DNA of 64,000 nucleotides from Nocardioides marmorisolisilvae (lineage in GTDB: Bacteria > Actinomycetota > Actinomycetes > Propionibacteriales > Nocardioidaceae), in assembly GCF_003725775.1 (NCBI RefSeq), contig NZ_RJSG01000002.1:958400-1022399 (forward strand). Reading direction: 5' to 3'. Position numbers and translations under genes: made by a program. Below the pieces are notes generated by a model, which made no database searches, was not told the DNA's origin, and saw only the letters and a program-made list of their open reading frames with translations. This document shows, one piece after another, positions 8,027 through 16,593 of the stretch. Position 1 is the first letter of the stretch; every line of letters starts with the position of its first letter.

Positions 8027-9223
8027 TTATTTCCTGCGTCGACCGAAGAGTCCGCGCTTGGAGTCGTCCTCGACGGCCGTCGGCGCCACCGCGTTCTTCG
8101 CGGCAACGATGTCCTTCTTGCCCGCGCTCAGGTCCTGGGCCAGCTTGATCAGCGCGCGGCTGACGGGGTGGTCCGGGCGGCTGAGCACGATCGGACGCCC
8201 GTGGTTGGTCGCGTTCGCGACGGCGAAGGCCGACGGAAGCGCGGTCTTCACGGGCATCTTGAGCAGGCTCTCGACGTTGCTGGGCGAGAGGCCCACCTCG
8301 TCGTCGGCCCGGTTGAGCAGCAGGTGCCGGTGTCCGGCGACCAGGTTGAGCGAGTCGAGCGTCTCCAGCGCGACCTTGACGTTCTTCACGGTCGGCACGT
8401 CCAGCGTGGCGACCAGGATGCACTCGTCGGTCTCGTCGAAGGCGTGCAGCACCTGGTCGTCGAACGACGGCGAGGTGTCGACGAGGATGTAGTCGAAGTG
8501 CTGGCGCAGGATCCGCAGCACCCGGCGGATGAGGGCGGGGGAGACCCGGTCCTTGCCCTCGGGGTGCGTCGGAGCGGCCAGGATCGAGCAGTTCTCGTGC
8601 CGGGTCAGCAGCGTCTCGAGCAGGCTGAAGTCCAGGTGCTCCTCGGCGTCGACGGCCTCGGCGATGGTGTGCTCCGGGATCAGCTGCAGCGTGATCGCGA
8701 CGTCACCGAAGGCGAGGTCCAGGTCGACGATGCAGACCCGGGCCGCACCGCTTCCCGAGAGCGCGACCGCGAGGTTCACCGCGACGGTGGTCTTGCCGAC
8801 CCCGCCCTTCGGCGAGAAGACGGTGATGACGGTGCCGTCCCTGTCGCCGCTGGGAGCGGCCGGGCCCCGGATCGCTTCCCAGGTCTGACGGCAGCGGTCC
8901 ACCGCCGCCGCCATGCCCTCGACGTCGTTGGCGGCCACCACGGCCGGGATGCCTGCTCGCATCGCGGTCTGGAACACGTCGGCGGTCAGCTCGTGCCGGA
9001 GGAGCACGATGCCGGTCGTCGGGTGGTCGAACCTCAGCCGCTCAGCCACCGCGACCGCGTCCGCGAGCTGGGTGTTCGGCCCCAGCACCACGGCGTACTC
9101 GCCGTCCTGGTGAGCCAGCCAGTTGTCCAGCTGGGGGACCGTCCCGACGACCTGCGTGCCCGCGGGCAAGCCGGCCGCGAGCGCGTTCGCCCAAGCAGCG
9201 TCGTTCTCGACGAGGACTGGCAT
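8027..9223 (-). CDS. tadZ: TadZ/CpaE-like MinD-family localisation ATPase
   Basis: A 398-residue protein of the CpaE/TadZ type, which positions Tad machinery in the cell. Residues 1-115 resemble a degenerate receiver domain (VLVENDAAWANAL) without a clear phosphoacceptor context. The MinD/ParA-like ATPase starts with the deviant Walker A KGGVGKTT at about 139-146 and continues through CIVDLDLAFGD and YILVDTSPSFDD. The short basic tail (GLFGRRRK) is typical of membrane-proximal MinD relatives. It sits between cpaB (27 bp) and tadA (15 bp) in the operon. Confidence 0.93.
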   Translation of the reverse strand: MPVLVENDAAWANALAAGLPAGTQVVGTVPQLDNWLAHQDGEYAVVLGPNTQLADAVAVAERLRFDHPTTGIVLLRHELTADVFQTAMRAGIPAVVAANDVEGMAAAVDRCRQTWEAIRGPAAPSGDRDGTVITVFSPKGGVGKTTVAVNLAVALSGSGAARVCIVDLDLAFGDVAITLQLIPEHTIAEAVDAEEHLDFSLLETLLTRHENCSILAAPTHPEGKDRVSPALIRRVLRILRQHFDYILVDTSPSFDDQVLHAFDETDECILVATLDVPTVKNVKVALETLDSLNLVAGHRHLLLNRADDEVGLSPSNVESLLKMPVKTALPSAFAVANATNHGRPIVLSRPDHPVSRALIKLAQDLSAGKKDIVAAKNAVAPTAVEDDSKRGLFGRRRK

Positions 9224-9250
9224 GTGGCTCCCTTTCGTGAGTGGCGTTGA

Positions 9251-9985
9251 CTACTGGCCGTCGAACAGGTTGCCCGCGCTGGCGCCGTTGTTCGGCTTCA
9301 CGATCGAGTCGTCGTTGAGGAGACCGAACGCGAGCTCACCGCCACCGGAACCACCGCTGCTCGCGTACAGGATCTTCTGCGCCTGTGCCTGTGTCACGCC
9401 CAGCGTGAACAGCGTACGGGGGAGCTGCTCAGTCGTCTGGGCTCCGGTGCTGTCGGTCGTGGTCGTGGACACCACCGTGGTGGTGCCGACGGCGATCACC
9501 TCGATGTTGTTGAGCAGCAGCTTGGTCGCCGACGGGCTGGTCAGGAAGATCGCCACCTTGTCGCCCGGGTTCACGAACCCGGCGACGCGGGCGGTGTCGG
9601 TCAGGTTGATCGAGACCGCGATGTCGCCCTTGGGAATGGTGAGTGCGTTGGTCGACGCGGCGTTCGTGCCGAACTTGCCCGCGATGATCTGCTCGCCCGG
9701 GTAGATGTTCGTCTGGGCGATCTGGGTCTCGATGCCCTGGAGCGAGGTCAGCGCCCCGGGGAGCAGCGATCCCTTGGAGACGTTGCCGACCTCGATCTTG
9801 CCGGCGGCCTGCGCCTGGGCAACGGTCTCGCCGACGTTGATCTGCTTGACGGCGGTCAGCACCTGCACCGCGTCGTACTTGTCCTCTGCTCGCTTGTCGG
9901 CACCCTGGACGTAGAAGAACACCAACGCCGTGCCCAACGCGGCGACAACCGCCGCGACAACAATAAGAATTCTCCTGCGGTCCAT
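9251..9985 (-). CDS. cpaB: CpaB/RcpC-like Flp pilus assembly protein
   Basis: 244 residues: an N-terminal membrane anchor (about 6-26) then an SAF-type domain (about 40-105, with VLTAVKQINVGETV and GEQII) and a second beta-rich half. CpaB/RcpC proteins lie on the outer side of the membrane and stabilise pilus assembly. This is the first gene of the operon. ATG at 9985 is preceded by GAAGGGAAGG, and the 290-bp upstream region carries the GTCCGTTT element at 10191-10198. Position and architecture make the assignment firm; the exact role in a monoderm envelope is inferred. Confidence 0.9.
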   Translation of the reverse strand: MDRRRILIVVAAVVAALGTALVFFYVQGADKRAEDKYDAVQVLTAVKQINVGETVAQAQAAGKIEVGNVSKGSLLPGALTSLQGIETQIAQTNIYPGEQIIAGKFGTNAASTNALTIPKGDIAVSINLTDTARVAGFVNPGDKVAIFLTSPSATKLLLNNIEVIAVGTTTVVSTTTTDSTGAQTTEQLPRTLFTLGVTQAQAQKILYASSGGSGGGELAFGLLNDDSIVKPNNGASAGNLFDGQ

Positions 9986-10275
9986 GCCGAGGCCTTCCCT
10001 TCAGTGGCGCTCCCCCTGCGGCCCACGGATTCCCGACTGTTACTCGGAACCCCAGGCCCGCCGCGCGAGCACCGAAGTGATCTCCCAGCACACCCTCCGG
10101 TGCTGGTGCACGGGAAACTCTGCCCGATAGTCCACCCGCGCGCAGCACAGACGGCAACACATGACCCAGTTGTCACTCAAGAAGTAGCCCAAACGGACTA
10201 TTTGTCTGGAATGTCTTTTTTGCACACCCAGGTTCCCAGGACTGCTGACTAGCCCACTGGTCTGTACCAGTTGCG
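9986..10275. promoter_or_regulatory. Promoter region of the tad operon
   Basis: 290 bp between cpaB and the end of the acyl-CoA ligase gene. It holds AAACGGACTA (10191-10200, the GTCCGTTT element on the minus strand), which with its flank matches 502-516 at 14 of 15 positions, and an A/T-rich stretch (CTTTTTTGCA) just upstream. No convincing ORF is seen. The long interval to the cpaB start implies an untranslated leader of more than 100 nt. Confidence 0.5.
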
Positions 10276-12078
10276 TCAGCGGGTATAGAGCGCTTCGACC
10301 TCGTCGACGTTCTCCCGCATCACCACGTTGCGCTTGAGCTTGAGGCTCGGGGTGAGCTGTCCGCCCTCCTCGGTCCACTCGCCCGGGAGCACCGCGAACT
10401 TGCGGATCGACTCGGCCTGGGACACCGCCTTGTTGGCGTCGTCGACTGCGCCCTGGATCTCCTCGAGCAGGTCGGGGTCGTCGAGCAGCTTGGCGATGTC
10501 GGTCGGCTTGCCGTGCTGCTCGGCCCAGCTCGGCACGGTCTCGCGGTCGAGGGTGACCAGGGCGCCGATGAACGGCCGGCCGTCCCCGACGACCATGCAC
10601 TGGTCGACCAGCAGGTGCCCGCGCAGCCGGTCCTCGAGGACCGCAGGGGCGACGTTCTTGCCGCCGGCGGTCACCAGGATCTCCTTCTTCCGGCCGGTGA
10701 TCCGGACGAAGCCCTCGTCGTCGATCTCGCCGACGTCGCCGGTGTGGAACCAGCCCTCGGCGTCGCGAGCCTGCGCGGTCGCCTCGTCGTTGTGCCAGTA
10801 CCCGGCGAACACCTGACCTCCGCGGAAGAGCAGCTCGCCGTCGTCGGCGACGCGGACCGCGGTGCCCTGGACCGGGCGGCCGACGGTGCCCACCTTCTGC
10901 GCGTCGGGCAGGTTCACGGTCAGAGCCGCGGTCGTCTCGGTCAGCCCGTAGCCCTCGAGCACGTTGACGCCGATGCCCCGGTAGAAGTGGCCGAGACGGT
11001 CACCCAGCGGCGCACCGCCGGAGACGGCGTACTGGCAGCGACCGCCGAGCGCCTCACGCAGCTTGGCGTAGACGAGCTTGTCGAAGATGGCGTGCTGGGT
11101 ACGGACGACCACGCTGGTCTTCCCGGTCTCCTGGCTGCGCGACCAGGCCATCGCCACCTCGGCCGCGCGATTGAAGATCCGGCCCTTGCCGTCGGCGACC
11201 GCGCGCTGCGAGGCGGTGTTGAACACCTTCTCGAAGACCCGGGGGACCGCCAGGATGAAGGTGGGCTTGAAGGCGGCGAAGTCGTCGAGCAGGTGCCGGA
11301 TGTCGGCCGAGTGCCCCATCCGGACGCGCGCCTTCACGCACCCGACCTGGATGATCCGGGCGAAGACGTGGGCCAACGGCAGGAAGAGCAGCGTCGCCGC
11401 TCCCTCGTCGTCACCGTCGGGCACGAACAGCGTGTCCAGCTCGTCGATGGCCACGCCCAGCTCGAACATGAAGTTGCCGTGGGTGAGCATGCAGCCCTTG
11501 GGGCGTCCGGTCGTCCCGGAGGTGTAGATCAGCGTCGCCAGGGCGCCCGGGCCGGTCGCCGTACGCCGCTCCTCGAGGGTCTCGTCGGTGATCTCCTCGC
11601 CGAGCGTGGTCAGTACCGCGACCGCGTTGTCCTCGATCGACCAGACGTGGTGCACCTCGGGGAGCCGCTCGCGGATCTCCTTGAGCCGACCGGTGTGCTC
11701 CGGGGTCTCGGCGATCACCGCCCGTGCACCGGAGTCGGACAGGATCCACTCGATCTGCTCGGCACTTGAGGTCTCGTAGATCGGCACCGTGGCGGCGCCC
11801 GCGAACCAGATCGCGTAGTCGAACAGGGTCCACTCGTAGCGGGTGCGCGAGAGCAGGGCGACCCGGTCGCCCGGTTCCACGCCGGCCGAGACCAGGCCCT
11901 TCGCCACGGCGCGGACCTCCGCCAGGAACTCGGCGGCGGTCACGTCGCTCCACCCGGTGCCGGACCTGCGTGAGAACACGACCGCAGCGGGGTGCTCGAC
12001 CCCGTTGCTGACCACGTCGTCGGTCAGGTTCCCGGTCTCCGGGATCTGCACCTGCAGGGGGGTGGAGTACTCGCGCAC
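10276..12078 (-). CDS. fadD: Long-chain fatty-acid--CoA ligase (FadD15-like AMP-forming)
   Basis: A 600-residue acyl-adenylate-forming enzyme that activates long-chain fatty acids with ATP and CoA. The AMP-binding P-loop YTSGTTGRPKG is at about 185-195. The adenylation core has YGLTETTAA and TGDVGEIDDEGFVRI, and the C-terminal catalytic lysine region is GRKKEILVTAGGKNVAP. The GTG at 12078 was chosen because a good GAGGAG ribosome-binding site lies 6 bp upstream and the protein then starts at the family's usual point. Much longer in-frame extensions antisense to the next genes are not real. It is divergent from the SRPBCC gene, and lipid context recurs nearby (plsC, WS/DGAT). Confidence 0.93.
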   Translation of the reverse strand: MREYSTPLQVQIPETGNLTDDVVSNGVEHPAAVVFSRRSGTGWSDVTAAEFLAEVRAVAKGLVSAGVEPGDRVALLSRTRYEWTLFDYAIWFAGAATVPIYETSSAEQIEWILSDSGARAVIAETPEHTGRLKEIRERLPEVHHVWSIEDNAVAVLTTLGEEITDETLEERRTATGPGALATLIYTSGTTGRPKGCMLTHGNFMFELGVAIDELDTLFVPDGDDEGAATLLFLPLAHVFARIIQVGCVKARVRMGHSADIRHLLDDFAAFKPTFILAVPRVFEKVFNTASQRAVADGKGRIFNRAAEVAMAWSRSQETGKTSVVVRTQHAIFDKLVYAKLREALGGRCQYAVSGGAPLGDRLGHFYRGIGVNVLEGYGLTETTAALTVNLPDAQKVGTVGRPVQGTAVRVADDGELLFRGGQVFAGYWHNDEATAQARDAEGWFHTGDVGEIDDEGFVRITGRKKEILVTAGGKNVAPAVLEDRLRGHLLVDQCMVVGDGRPFIGALVTLDRETVPSWAEQHGKPTDIAKLLDDPDLLEEIQGAVDDANKAVSQAESIRKFAVLPGEWTEEGGQLTPSLKLKRNVVMRENVDEVEALYTR

Positions 12079-12179
12079 GCTGCTCCTCGTCCTAGGGGGC
12101 GTTCCCGGGCGGTGTGAACGCGGTGTGATCTGCTGCTCACCCGGCACCTGCACGGTACTAGGGGCCCTCTTCCATCGGA

Positions 12180-12185
12180 TAGCCT
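12180..12185 (+). promoter_or_regulatory. -10 box of a leaderless transcript
   Basis: TAGCCT ends 7 nt before the ATG at 12193 and no Shine-Dalgarno sequence is present, so transcription probably starts at the first base of the start codon. Confidence 0.55.
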
Positions 12186-12192
12186 CGCATCC

Positions 12193-12630
12193 ATGCCCGA
12201 ACAGACCACGTCGAGCATCGTCATCGATGCCACTCCGGCCCAGGTGATGGCGGTCATCCTCGACTTCCCGGCCTACCCGGCCTGGGCCCAGGGGATGAAG
12301 TCGGCCGAGGTCACCGCGACCGACGGCGAGGGTCGTGCCGAGCGGGTCCACTTCGAGCTCGAGGCGACTCCGATCAAGGACTCGTACACGCTCGCCTACA
12401 CCTACGTCGGCACCGACACCCTGCGGTGGACGCTGGCCGAGGGCAAGATGCTGCGGGCGATGGAGGGCTCCTACGACCTGGCCGCCGGCCCGTCGGGGAC
12501 GACGGTGACCTACCACCTGTCCGTCGACGTCGCGATCCCGATGATCGGCATGCTGCGCCGCAAGGCCGAGAAGGTCATCATCGACACCGCTCTCAAGGGC
12601 TTGAAGAAGCGCGTCGAGTCGCTGGGCTGA
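12193..12630 (+). CDS. SRPBCC-fold (polyketide cyclase/START-like) protein
   Basis: A 145-residue single-domain protein of the SRPBCC superfamily. It shows the typical start (SSIVIDATPAQVMAVILDFPAYPAWAQGM), central beta strands, and a C-terminal helix (KAEKVIIDTALKGLKKRVESLG). These folds bind hydrophobic ligands; the ligand here is unknown. It is followed after 6 bp by the ArsA-like ATPase, and the pair plus DUF5304 and glucokinase form one transcription unit, an arrangement I recall from Streptomyces glkA neighbourhoods. Confidence 0.88.
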   Translation: MPEQTTSSIVIDATPAQVMAVILDFPAYPAWAQGMKSAEVTATDGEGRAERVHFELEATPIKDSYTLAYTYVGTDTLRWTLAEGKMLRAMEGSYDLAAGPSGTTVTYHLSVDVAIPMIGMLRRKAEKVIIDTALKGLKKRVESLG

Positions 12631-12636
12631 TCGCGT

Positions 12637-13833
12637 ATGAGCGTGCGGATCATCCTGTTCACCGGCAAGGGCGGGGTCGGCAAGACGACCTCCGCGGCCG
12701 GTACGGCGACCCTGGCCGCCCGGCGCGGTGAGCGCACGCTGGTGCTCTCCACCGACGCCGCGCACTCGCTCGGCGACGCGTTCAACCACCCGATCGGTCC
12801 CGAGCCGACCCTGGTCGCGGAGAACCTCTGGGTGCACCAGGTCGACGCCCAGCGGCGTTTCGAGCGTTCGTGGGGTGACATCCAGGGGTACCTGATGTCG
12901 GTGCTGGACGCCGCCGGGGTCGACCCGATCACCGCCGAGGAGCTCACCGTCATCCCCGGTGCGGAGGAGGTGCTCGCGCTTCTCGAGCTCCGCAACCACG
13001 CGCTCTCCGGCGAGTGGGACGTGATCGTCGTCGATTGCGCCCCGACCGCGGAGACCCTGCGCCTGCTCGCACTGCCCGAGGCGCTGAACTGGTACATGTC
13101 CCGGATGTTCGGGGTGCAGCGCAAGGTGATGCGCGCACTGCGCCCGGTGCTCACCCGGGCCGCCGGTGTCCCGATGCCCGAGGACTCGGTCTTCGACGCG
13201 GTCGAGCGGTTGCACGGCGAGCTGGAGGAGATCCAGCAGATCCTCACAGACAAGGACGCCAGCGTCCGGCTGGTGCTGACCCCCGAGGCCGTCGTGGTCG
13301 CCGAGGCGCGGCGCTCCCTGACCACCTTGTCGCTCTACGGCTACCGGGTCGACGGCGTGATCGCGAACCGGGTGTTCCCGGCCGAGGGCGGTGACGCCTG
13401 GCGCGAGGCCTGGGTCAGCGCCCAGGAGCACGTCCTCGCCGAGGTGCGCCAGTCCTTCGTAGACCTCCCGATCTGGATGTCGTCGTACCAGCCCGGCGAG
13501 CCGATGGGCGCCGAGGCGCTGGCTGCCTTCGCCGAGGCGGCGTACGGCGACAGCGACCCGCTCGCCATCCCGACCGGCGAGGGGCCGATGACGATCACCC
13601 GGACCGCGACCGGCGCGGTGCTGCGGATCGCGCTGCCGTTCGCGGCCAAGGAGGACGTCGACCTGGCCCGCCACGGGGACGAGCTGGTCGTCACGGTCGG
13701 GTCCTACCGGCGGTTGCTGGCCCTGCCCGCTGCGCTGACGCGGCACACTGTCACCGGTGCGCGGGTCGAAGCCGGATCACTCCAGGTGAAGTTCCGCAGC
13801 GACCTCGACGAGACGAACCAGGAGCAGGTGTGA
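12637..13833 (+). CDS. ArsA/Get3-family ATPase
   Basis: A 398-residue P-loop ATPase of the ArsA family. It has one deviant Walker A (FTGKGGVGKTTSAAG) near the N-terminus, the switch region LSTDAAHSLGDAF, and DVIVVDCAPTAETLRLL. The C-terminal 90 residues form a beta-rich alpha-crystallin-like tail. Despite the name there are no arsenic genes nearby. Single-P-loop ArsA-like proteins of actinobacteria resemble Get3, so a chaperone or targeting role is possible but unproven. It overlaps the DUF5304 gene by four bases (GTGA). Confidence 0.9.
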   Translation: MSVRIILFTGKGGVGKTTSAAGTATLAARRGERTLVLSTDAAHSLGDAFNHPIGPEPTLVAENLWVHQVDAQRRFERSWGDIQGYLMSVLDAAGVDPITAEELTVIPGAEEVLALLELRNHALSGEWDVIVVDCAPTAETLRLLALPEALNWYMSRMFGVQRKVMRALRPVLTRAAGVPMPEDSVFDAVERLHGELEEIQQILTDKDASVRLVLTPEAVVVAEARRSLTTLSLYGYRVDGVIANRVFPAEGGDAWREAWVSAQEHVLAEVRQSFVDLPIWMSSYQPGEPMGAEALAAFAEAAYGDSDPLAIPTGEGPMTITRTATGAVLRIALPFAAKEDVDLARHGDELVVTVGSYRRLLALPAALTRHTVTGARVEAGSLQVKFRSDLDETNQEQV

Positions 13834-14264
13834 GCGACGACGACCTCGGCACCGGGCCTCGCGGGCCCCTGCCCCCGAACGAGGGTCCGCACGGCGAACC
13901 CATCGGCAGTGTCGGGGAAGAGGCCGCGAAGCTGTTCACCGCCCTGTCCGGGTGGGCGAAGGACCAGGGCGCCCAGGGCGCCGACTCTGCTGCCGGCGCG
14001 GCGTTCGCGTTCGGCGACCTGCTCAAGGACGTCAACGACCACATCGCGACCGGGGGACAGGACTGCAAGTACTGCCCGGTGTGCCAGCTGATCTCGGCGG
14101 TGCGGGCGACCAGTCCCGAGGTGAAGGCGCACCTGACCGTCGCCGCGAGCTCGCTGATGCACGCCGCTGCCGGGGTGCTGGCCACCCAGGTGCCCGACGA
14201 CAAGAAGGCCGGACCGGTCGAGAAGATCAACCTCGACGACGACGAGGGCTGGGACGAGTCGTGA
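13830..14264 (+). CDS. DUF5304-like actinobacterial protein with a Cys pair
   Basis: A 144-residue acidic protein. A disordered N-terminus (DDDLGTGPRGPLPPNEGP) is followed by helices and the segment CKYCPVCQLISAVR, a CxxC-x-x-C cluster that could bind metal. The tail is DDDEGWDES. It matches what I remember of DUF5304, conserved next to ArsA-like and glucokinase genes in actinobacteria. The function is not known. It overlaps its neighbours on both sides with GTGA junctions, so its level is probably tied to both. Confidence 0.75.
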   Translation: MSDDDLGTGPRGPLPPNEGPHGEPIGSVGEEAAKLFTALSGWAKDQGAQGADSAAGAAFAFGDLLKDVNDHIATGGQDCKYCPVCQLISAVRATSPEVKAHLTVAASSLMHAAAGVLATQVPDDKKAGPVEKINLDDDEGWDES

Positions 14265-15208
14265 GTCTCACCGTTGGAATCGACATCGGCGGGACGAAGA
14301 TCGCCGGCGGGATCGTGGACGAGAGCGGCAAGGTCGTCGCGGAGACCCGCCGGGACTCTCCGGCCGACCACGTCGACGCGATCACCGACGCGGTGGTCGA
14401 CATCGTCGAGGAGTTCCGTCGTGAGCACCCGGTCGTGGCCGTCGGCGTCGCTGCGGCCGGCTTCCTGGACCGCGAGCGCGACACCGTGATGTTCGCGCCC
14501 AACCTCGCCTGGCGCGACGCCCCGCTGCGCAGCATGGTGAAGAAGCGCGTTCAGCTGCCCACCGTGCTGGAGAACGACGCGAACGCCGCTGCCTGGGCCG
14601 AGTACCGCTTCGGTGCCGGCCGTGACGCGCGCACCCTGGCCCTGGTCGCCTCCGGAACCGGGATCGGCGGCGGCCTGGTCATCGACGGACGCCTGTTCCT
14701 GGGCGGGTTCGGCGTCGGCGCCGAGTTCGGTCACATGCGGGTCGTCCCGAACGGCCGACGCTGCAACTGCGGGCTGAACGGCTGCTGGGAGGCCTACGGC
14801 TCCGGCACCGGGCTGACCGCCCGTGCCCGTGAGCTCGTCACCGAGGACCCGGCTGGAGCCCCGGTCCTGGTCGAGCTGTCCGGCGGTGACATCGACGCGA
14901 TCGACGGTCGGATGGTGACCGAGGCCGCCGAGCGTGGCGATGCCGCTGCGAAGCAGTGCTTCGTCGAGCTGGCCCGCTGGCTCGGCGAGGGCATGGCCAG
15001 CTTGTCCGCGGTGCTCGACCCCGACGTGTTCGTCGTCGGCGGTGGTGTCGCCGAGTCTCCCGAGCTCGACCTGCAGCTGGTCATCGACGCGTTCGGGCCG
15101 GCCGAGAGCGGGTCCGGGCACCGGCCCGCACCCGCGATCCGGCTGGCCGAGCTCGGCAACAGCGCCGGCTTGATCGGAGCCGCCGACCTGGCCCGGGTCC
15201 AGGCCTAG
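14261..15208 (+). CDS. glkA: ROK-family glucokinase
   Basis: 315 residues from the GTG at 14261, which overlaps the previous stop. ROK sugar kinases phosphorylate glucose with ATP. The phosphate loop VGIDIGGTKIAGGIVD is at the N-terminus, and LENDANAAAWAEYRFG carries the catalytic aspartate. The zinc-binding ROK signature is CNCGLNGCWEAYGSGTGL. Length and motifs match Streptomyces GlkA, which also mediates glucose repression. A repression role here is inference from homology. It ends the operon that starts at 12193. Confidence 0.94.
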   Translation: MSLTVGIDIGGTKIAGGIVDESGKVVAETRRDSPADHVDAITDAVVDIVEEFRREHPVVAVGVAAAGFLDRERDTVMFAPNLAWRDAPLRSMVKKRVQLPTVLENDANAAAWAEYRFGAGRDARTLALVASGTGIGGGLVIDGRLFLGGFGVGAEFGHMRVVPNGRRCNCGLNGCWEAYGSGTGLTARARELVTEDPAGAPVLVELSGGDIDAIDGRMVTEAAERGDAAAKQCFVELARWLGEGMASLSAVLDPDVFVVGGGVAESPELDLQLVIDAFGPAESGSGHRPAPAIRLAELGNSAGLIGAADLARVQA

Positions 15209-15226
15209 CGCCGACATGCACGGCGC
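15208..15226. terminator. Small hairpin after the glucokinase gene
   Basis: GCGCCG and CGGCGC pair around a seven-base loop, starting at the last base of the glkA stop. No U tract follows, so termination is only plausible. In the same 120-bp gap the string ATGCAC-GCGCCTG appears twice (near 15216 and 15301), and a 14-bp palindrome GCTAGCGCGCTAGC lies at 15320-15333. Confidence 0.4.
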
Positions 15227-15328
15227 CTGGCCGCGTTGTCGTCGGTCGACGTCCGCTCCGCGAGCTCCGCAGAAGGACGCCTTCCCTCCTCCGCCTTGCC
15301 ATGCACCGCGCCTGCCGACGCTAGCGCG

Positions 15329-16564
15329 CTAGCGCCTGCGGTACTCCGGCACCAGCTCGCCCGCGAGCTGCTCGAGGAACAGCCCGACGTCGGTGACGAT
15401 GCCGCGCGCCTGCGAGGACCCGCGGTCGGCGAGCTTGGTCACCGTGGCCGGGTTGATGTCGACGCAGACCAGCGGGATCGAGGCGGGCAGGATGTTCCCG
15501 GTCGCGACCGAGTGCAGCATCGTGGCCACCATCAGGCAGAAGCCGACGTCGGTGAGCTCGGCACGCATCGCCCGCTGGCCGTCGATCACGTCGGTGTAGA
15601 CGTCGGGCAGCGGTCCGTCGTCGCGGACCGAGCCGACCAGGACGAACCGCTTCTCCGCCTTCACCAGCGCGTGCATGATGCCGCCGGTCAGCACACCCGT
15701 CTCGACGGCGTCGCGGATCGAGCCCGCCTTGCGGATCGTGTTGATCGCCCGGATGTGGTGCTCGTGCCCGTGCTCGACACCCTGGCCCTGGGCGAGGTCG
15801 ATGCCGAGCGAGGTGCCGTACAGCGCGGATTCGATGTCGTGGGTGGCCAGGGCGTTGCCGGCGAAGAGCACGTCCACGAACCCGGCGTCGACCATCGCGA
15901 CCATCGCCGGCGCTGCGCCGGTGTGCACCACGCCCGGGCCGCCGACCCAGAGGACCTTCTTGCCGGCGGCCTTGGCCTCGCGCATGCCGTCGGCGACCTG
16001 GCGGACGAGCACCGCCTGGGGCTTCTCGCTGGACACGTCGGACTCCATGAAGCCGAACCCGCCGCTCTCGGCGACCACCGGTACGTCGACCCGGATGCCG
16101 GACGCGCCGCAGACGACCTTCATCCCGGCCTTCACGTCGGCCATCGGCAGCGTGTGGATCCGGGGCGAGCCGTCGGCGTCGTCGACGATGAGGCCGCAGT
16201 CCATCTCCGGGTTCTGCACCGGCAACCAGACCTGGTCGAGCCGCACCTGGGTCTCCAGATTGGTGCTGGAGTAGAAGCCGTCCGGGAAGACCCCGTCCTG
16301 AGCGGCGACCGCCACCTCGGCCGTGCCCGGGTCGACCTGGTTCACCCCGCGTGTCTGCAGCCGCATGAGCAGTCGTTGCAGCGCGGCGTCGTCGGCCGCC
16401 GAGACCTTCAGTCGGGCGTGCGAGATGTCGTCCTTGTCGTGCCCGAGGTCGAAGTTCTCCACGACGTAGTCGCCGCCGTACTCGCGGATGTCGTCGAGGA
16501 CCCGGGAGAGGATCCCGGAGTCCATCAGGTGACCGCTGATCTGGACCGTCTCGACTGCCTGCAC
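15329..16564 (-). CDS. TIGR00300-family protein (LOR/SDH-like; candidate ornithine cyclodeaminase)
   Basis: 411 residues with the two-part TIGR00300 architecture. The N-terminal domain starts ETVQISGHLMDSGILSRVLD and has Arg/Asp-rich strands. The C-terminal nucleotide-binding half contains VLWVGGPGVVHTGAAPAM and CVDINPATVTKLADRGSSQA. Relatives include the C-terminal part of cyanobacterial AgrE/ArgZ and an archaeal enzyme reported as an ornithine cyclodeaminase (ornithine to proline plus ammonia). No arginine genes are adjacent, so the reaction here is inferred from family only. The GTG at 16564 has GGAGGAG upstream. It is convergent with glkA. Confidence 0.82.
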   Translation of the reverse strand: MQAVETVQISGHLMDSGILSRVLDDIREYGGDYVVENFDLGHDKDDISHARLKVSAADDAALQRLLMRLQTRGVNQVDPGTAEVAVAAQDGVFPDGFYSSTNLETQVRLDQVWLPVQNPEMDCGLIVDDADGSPRIHTLPMADVKAGMKVVCGASGIRVDVPVVAESGGFGFMESDVSSEKPQAVLVRQVADGMREAKAAGKKVLWVGGPGVVHTGAAPAMVAMVDAGFVDVLFAGNALATHDIESALYGTSLGIDLAQGQGVEHGHEHHIRAINTIRKAGSIRDAVETGVLTGGIMHALVKAEKRFVLVGSVRDDGPLPDVYTDVIDGQRAMRAELTDVGFCLMVATMLHSVATGNILPASIPLVCVDINPATVTKLADRGSSQARGIVTDVGLFLEQLAGELVPEYRRR

Positions 16565-16593
16565 GCTGCTCCTCCGCTGGGGGACCGGGGTGA

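Noticed and set aside
12079-13746. N-terminal extension of more than 550 codons on the acyl-CoA ligase frame
   Set aside because: It is antisense to the SRPBCC and ArsA-type genes. The ligase starts normally at the GTG at 12078 with a good ribosome-binding site.
12637-13833. Arsenite efflux ATPase
   Set aside because: Only one P-loop is present and no arsB, arsC or arsR gene is near, so an arsenic-resistance role is not supported.
15209-15328. Small gene in the glkA/TIGR00300 gap
   Set aside because: Only short frames with no start context. The gap instead holds a hairpin, an imperfect direct repeat and a palindrome.
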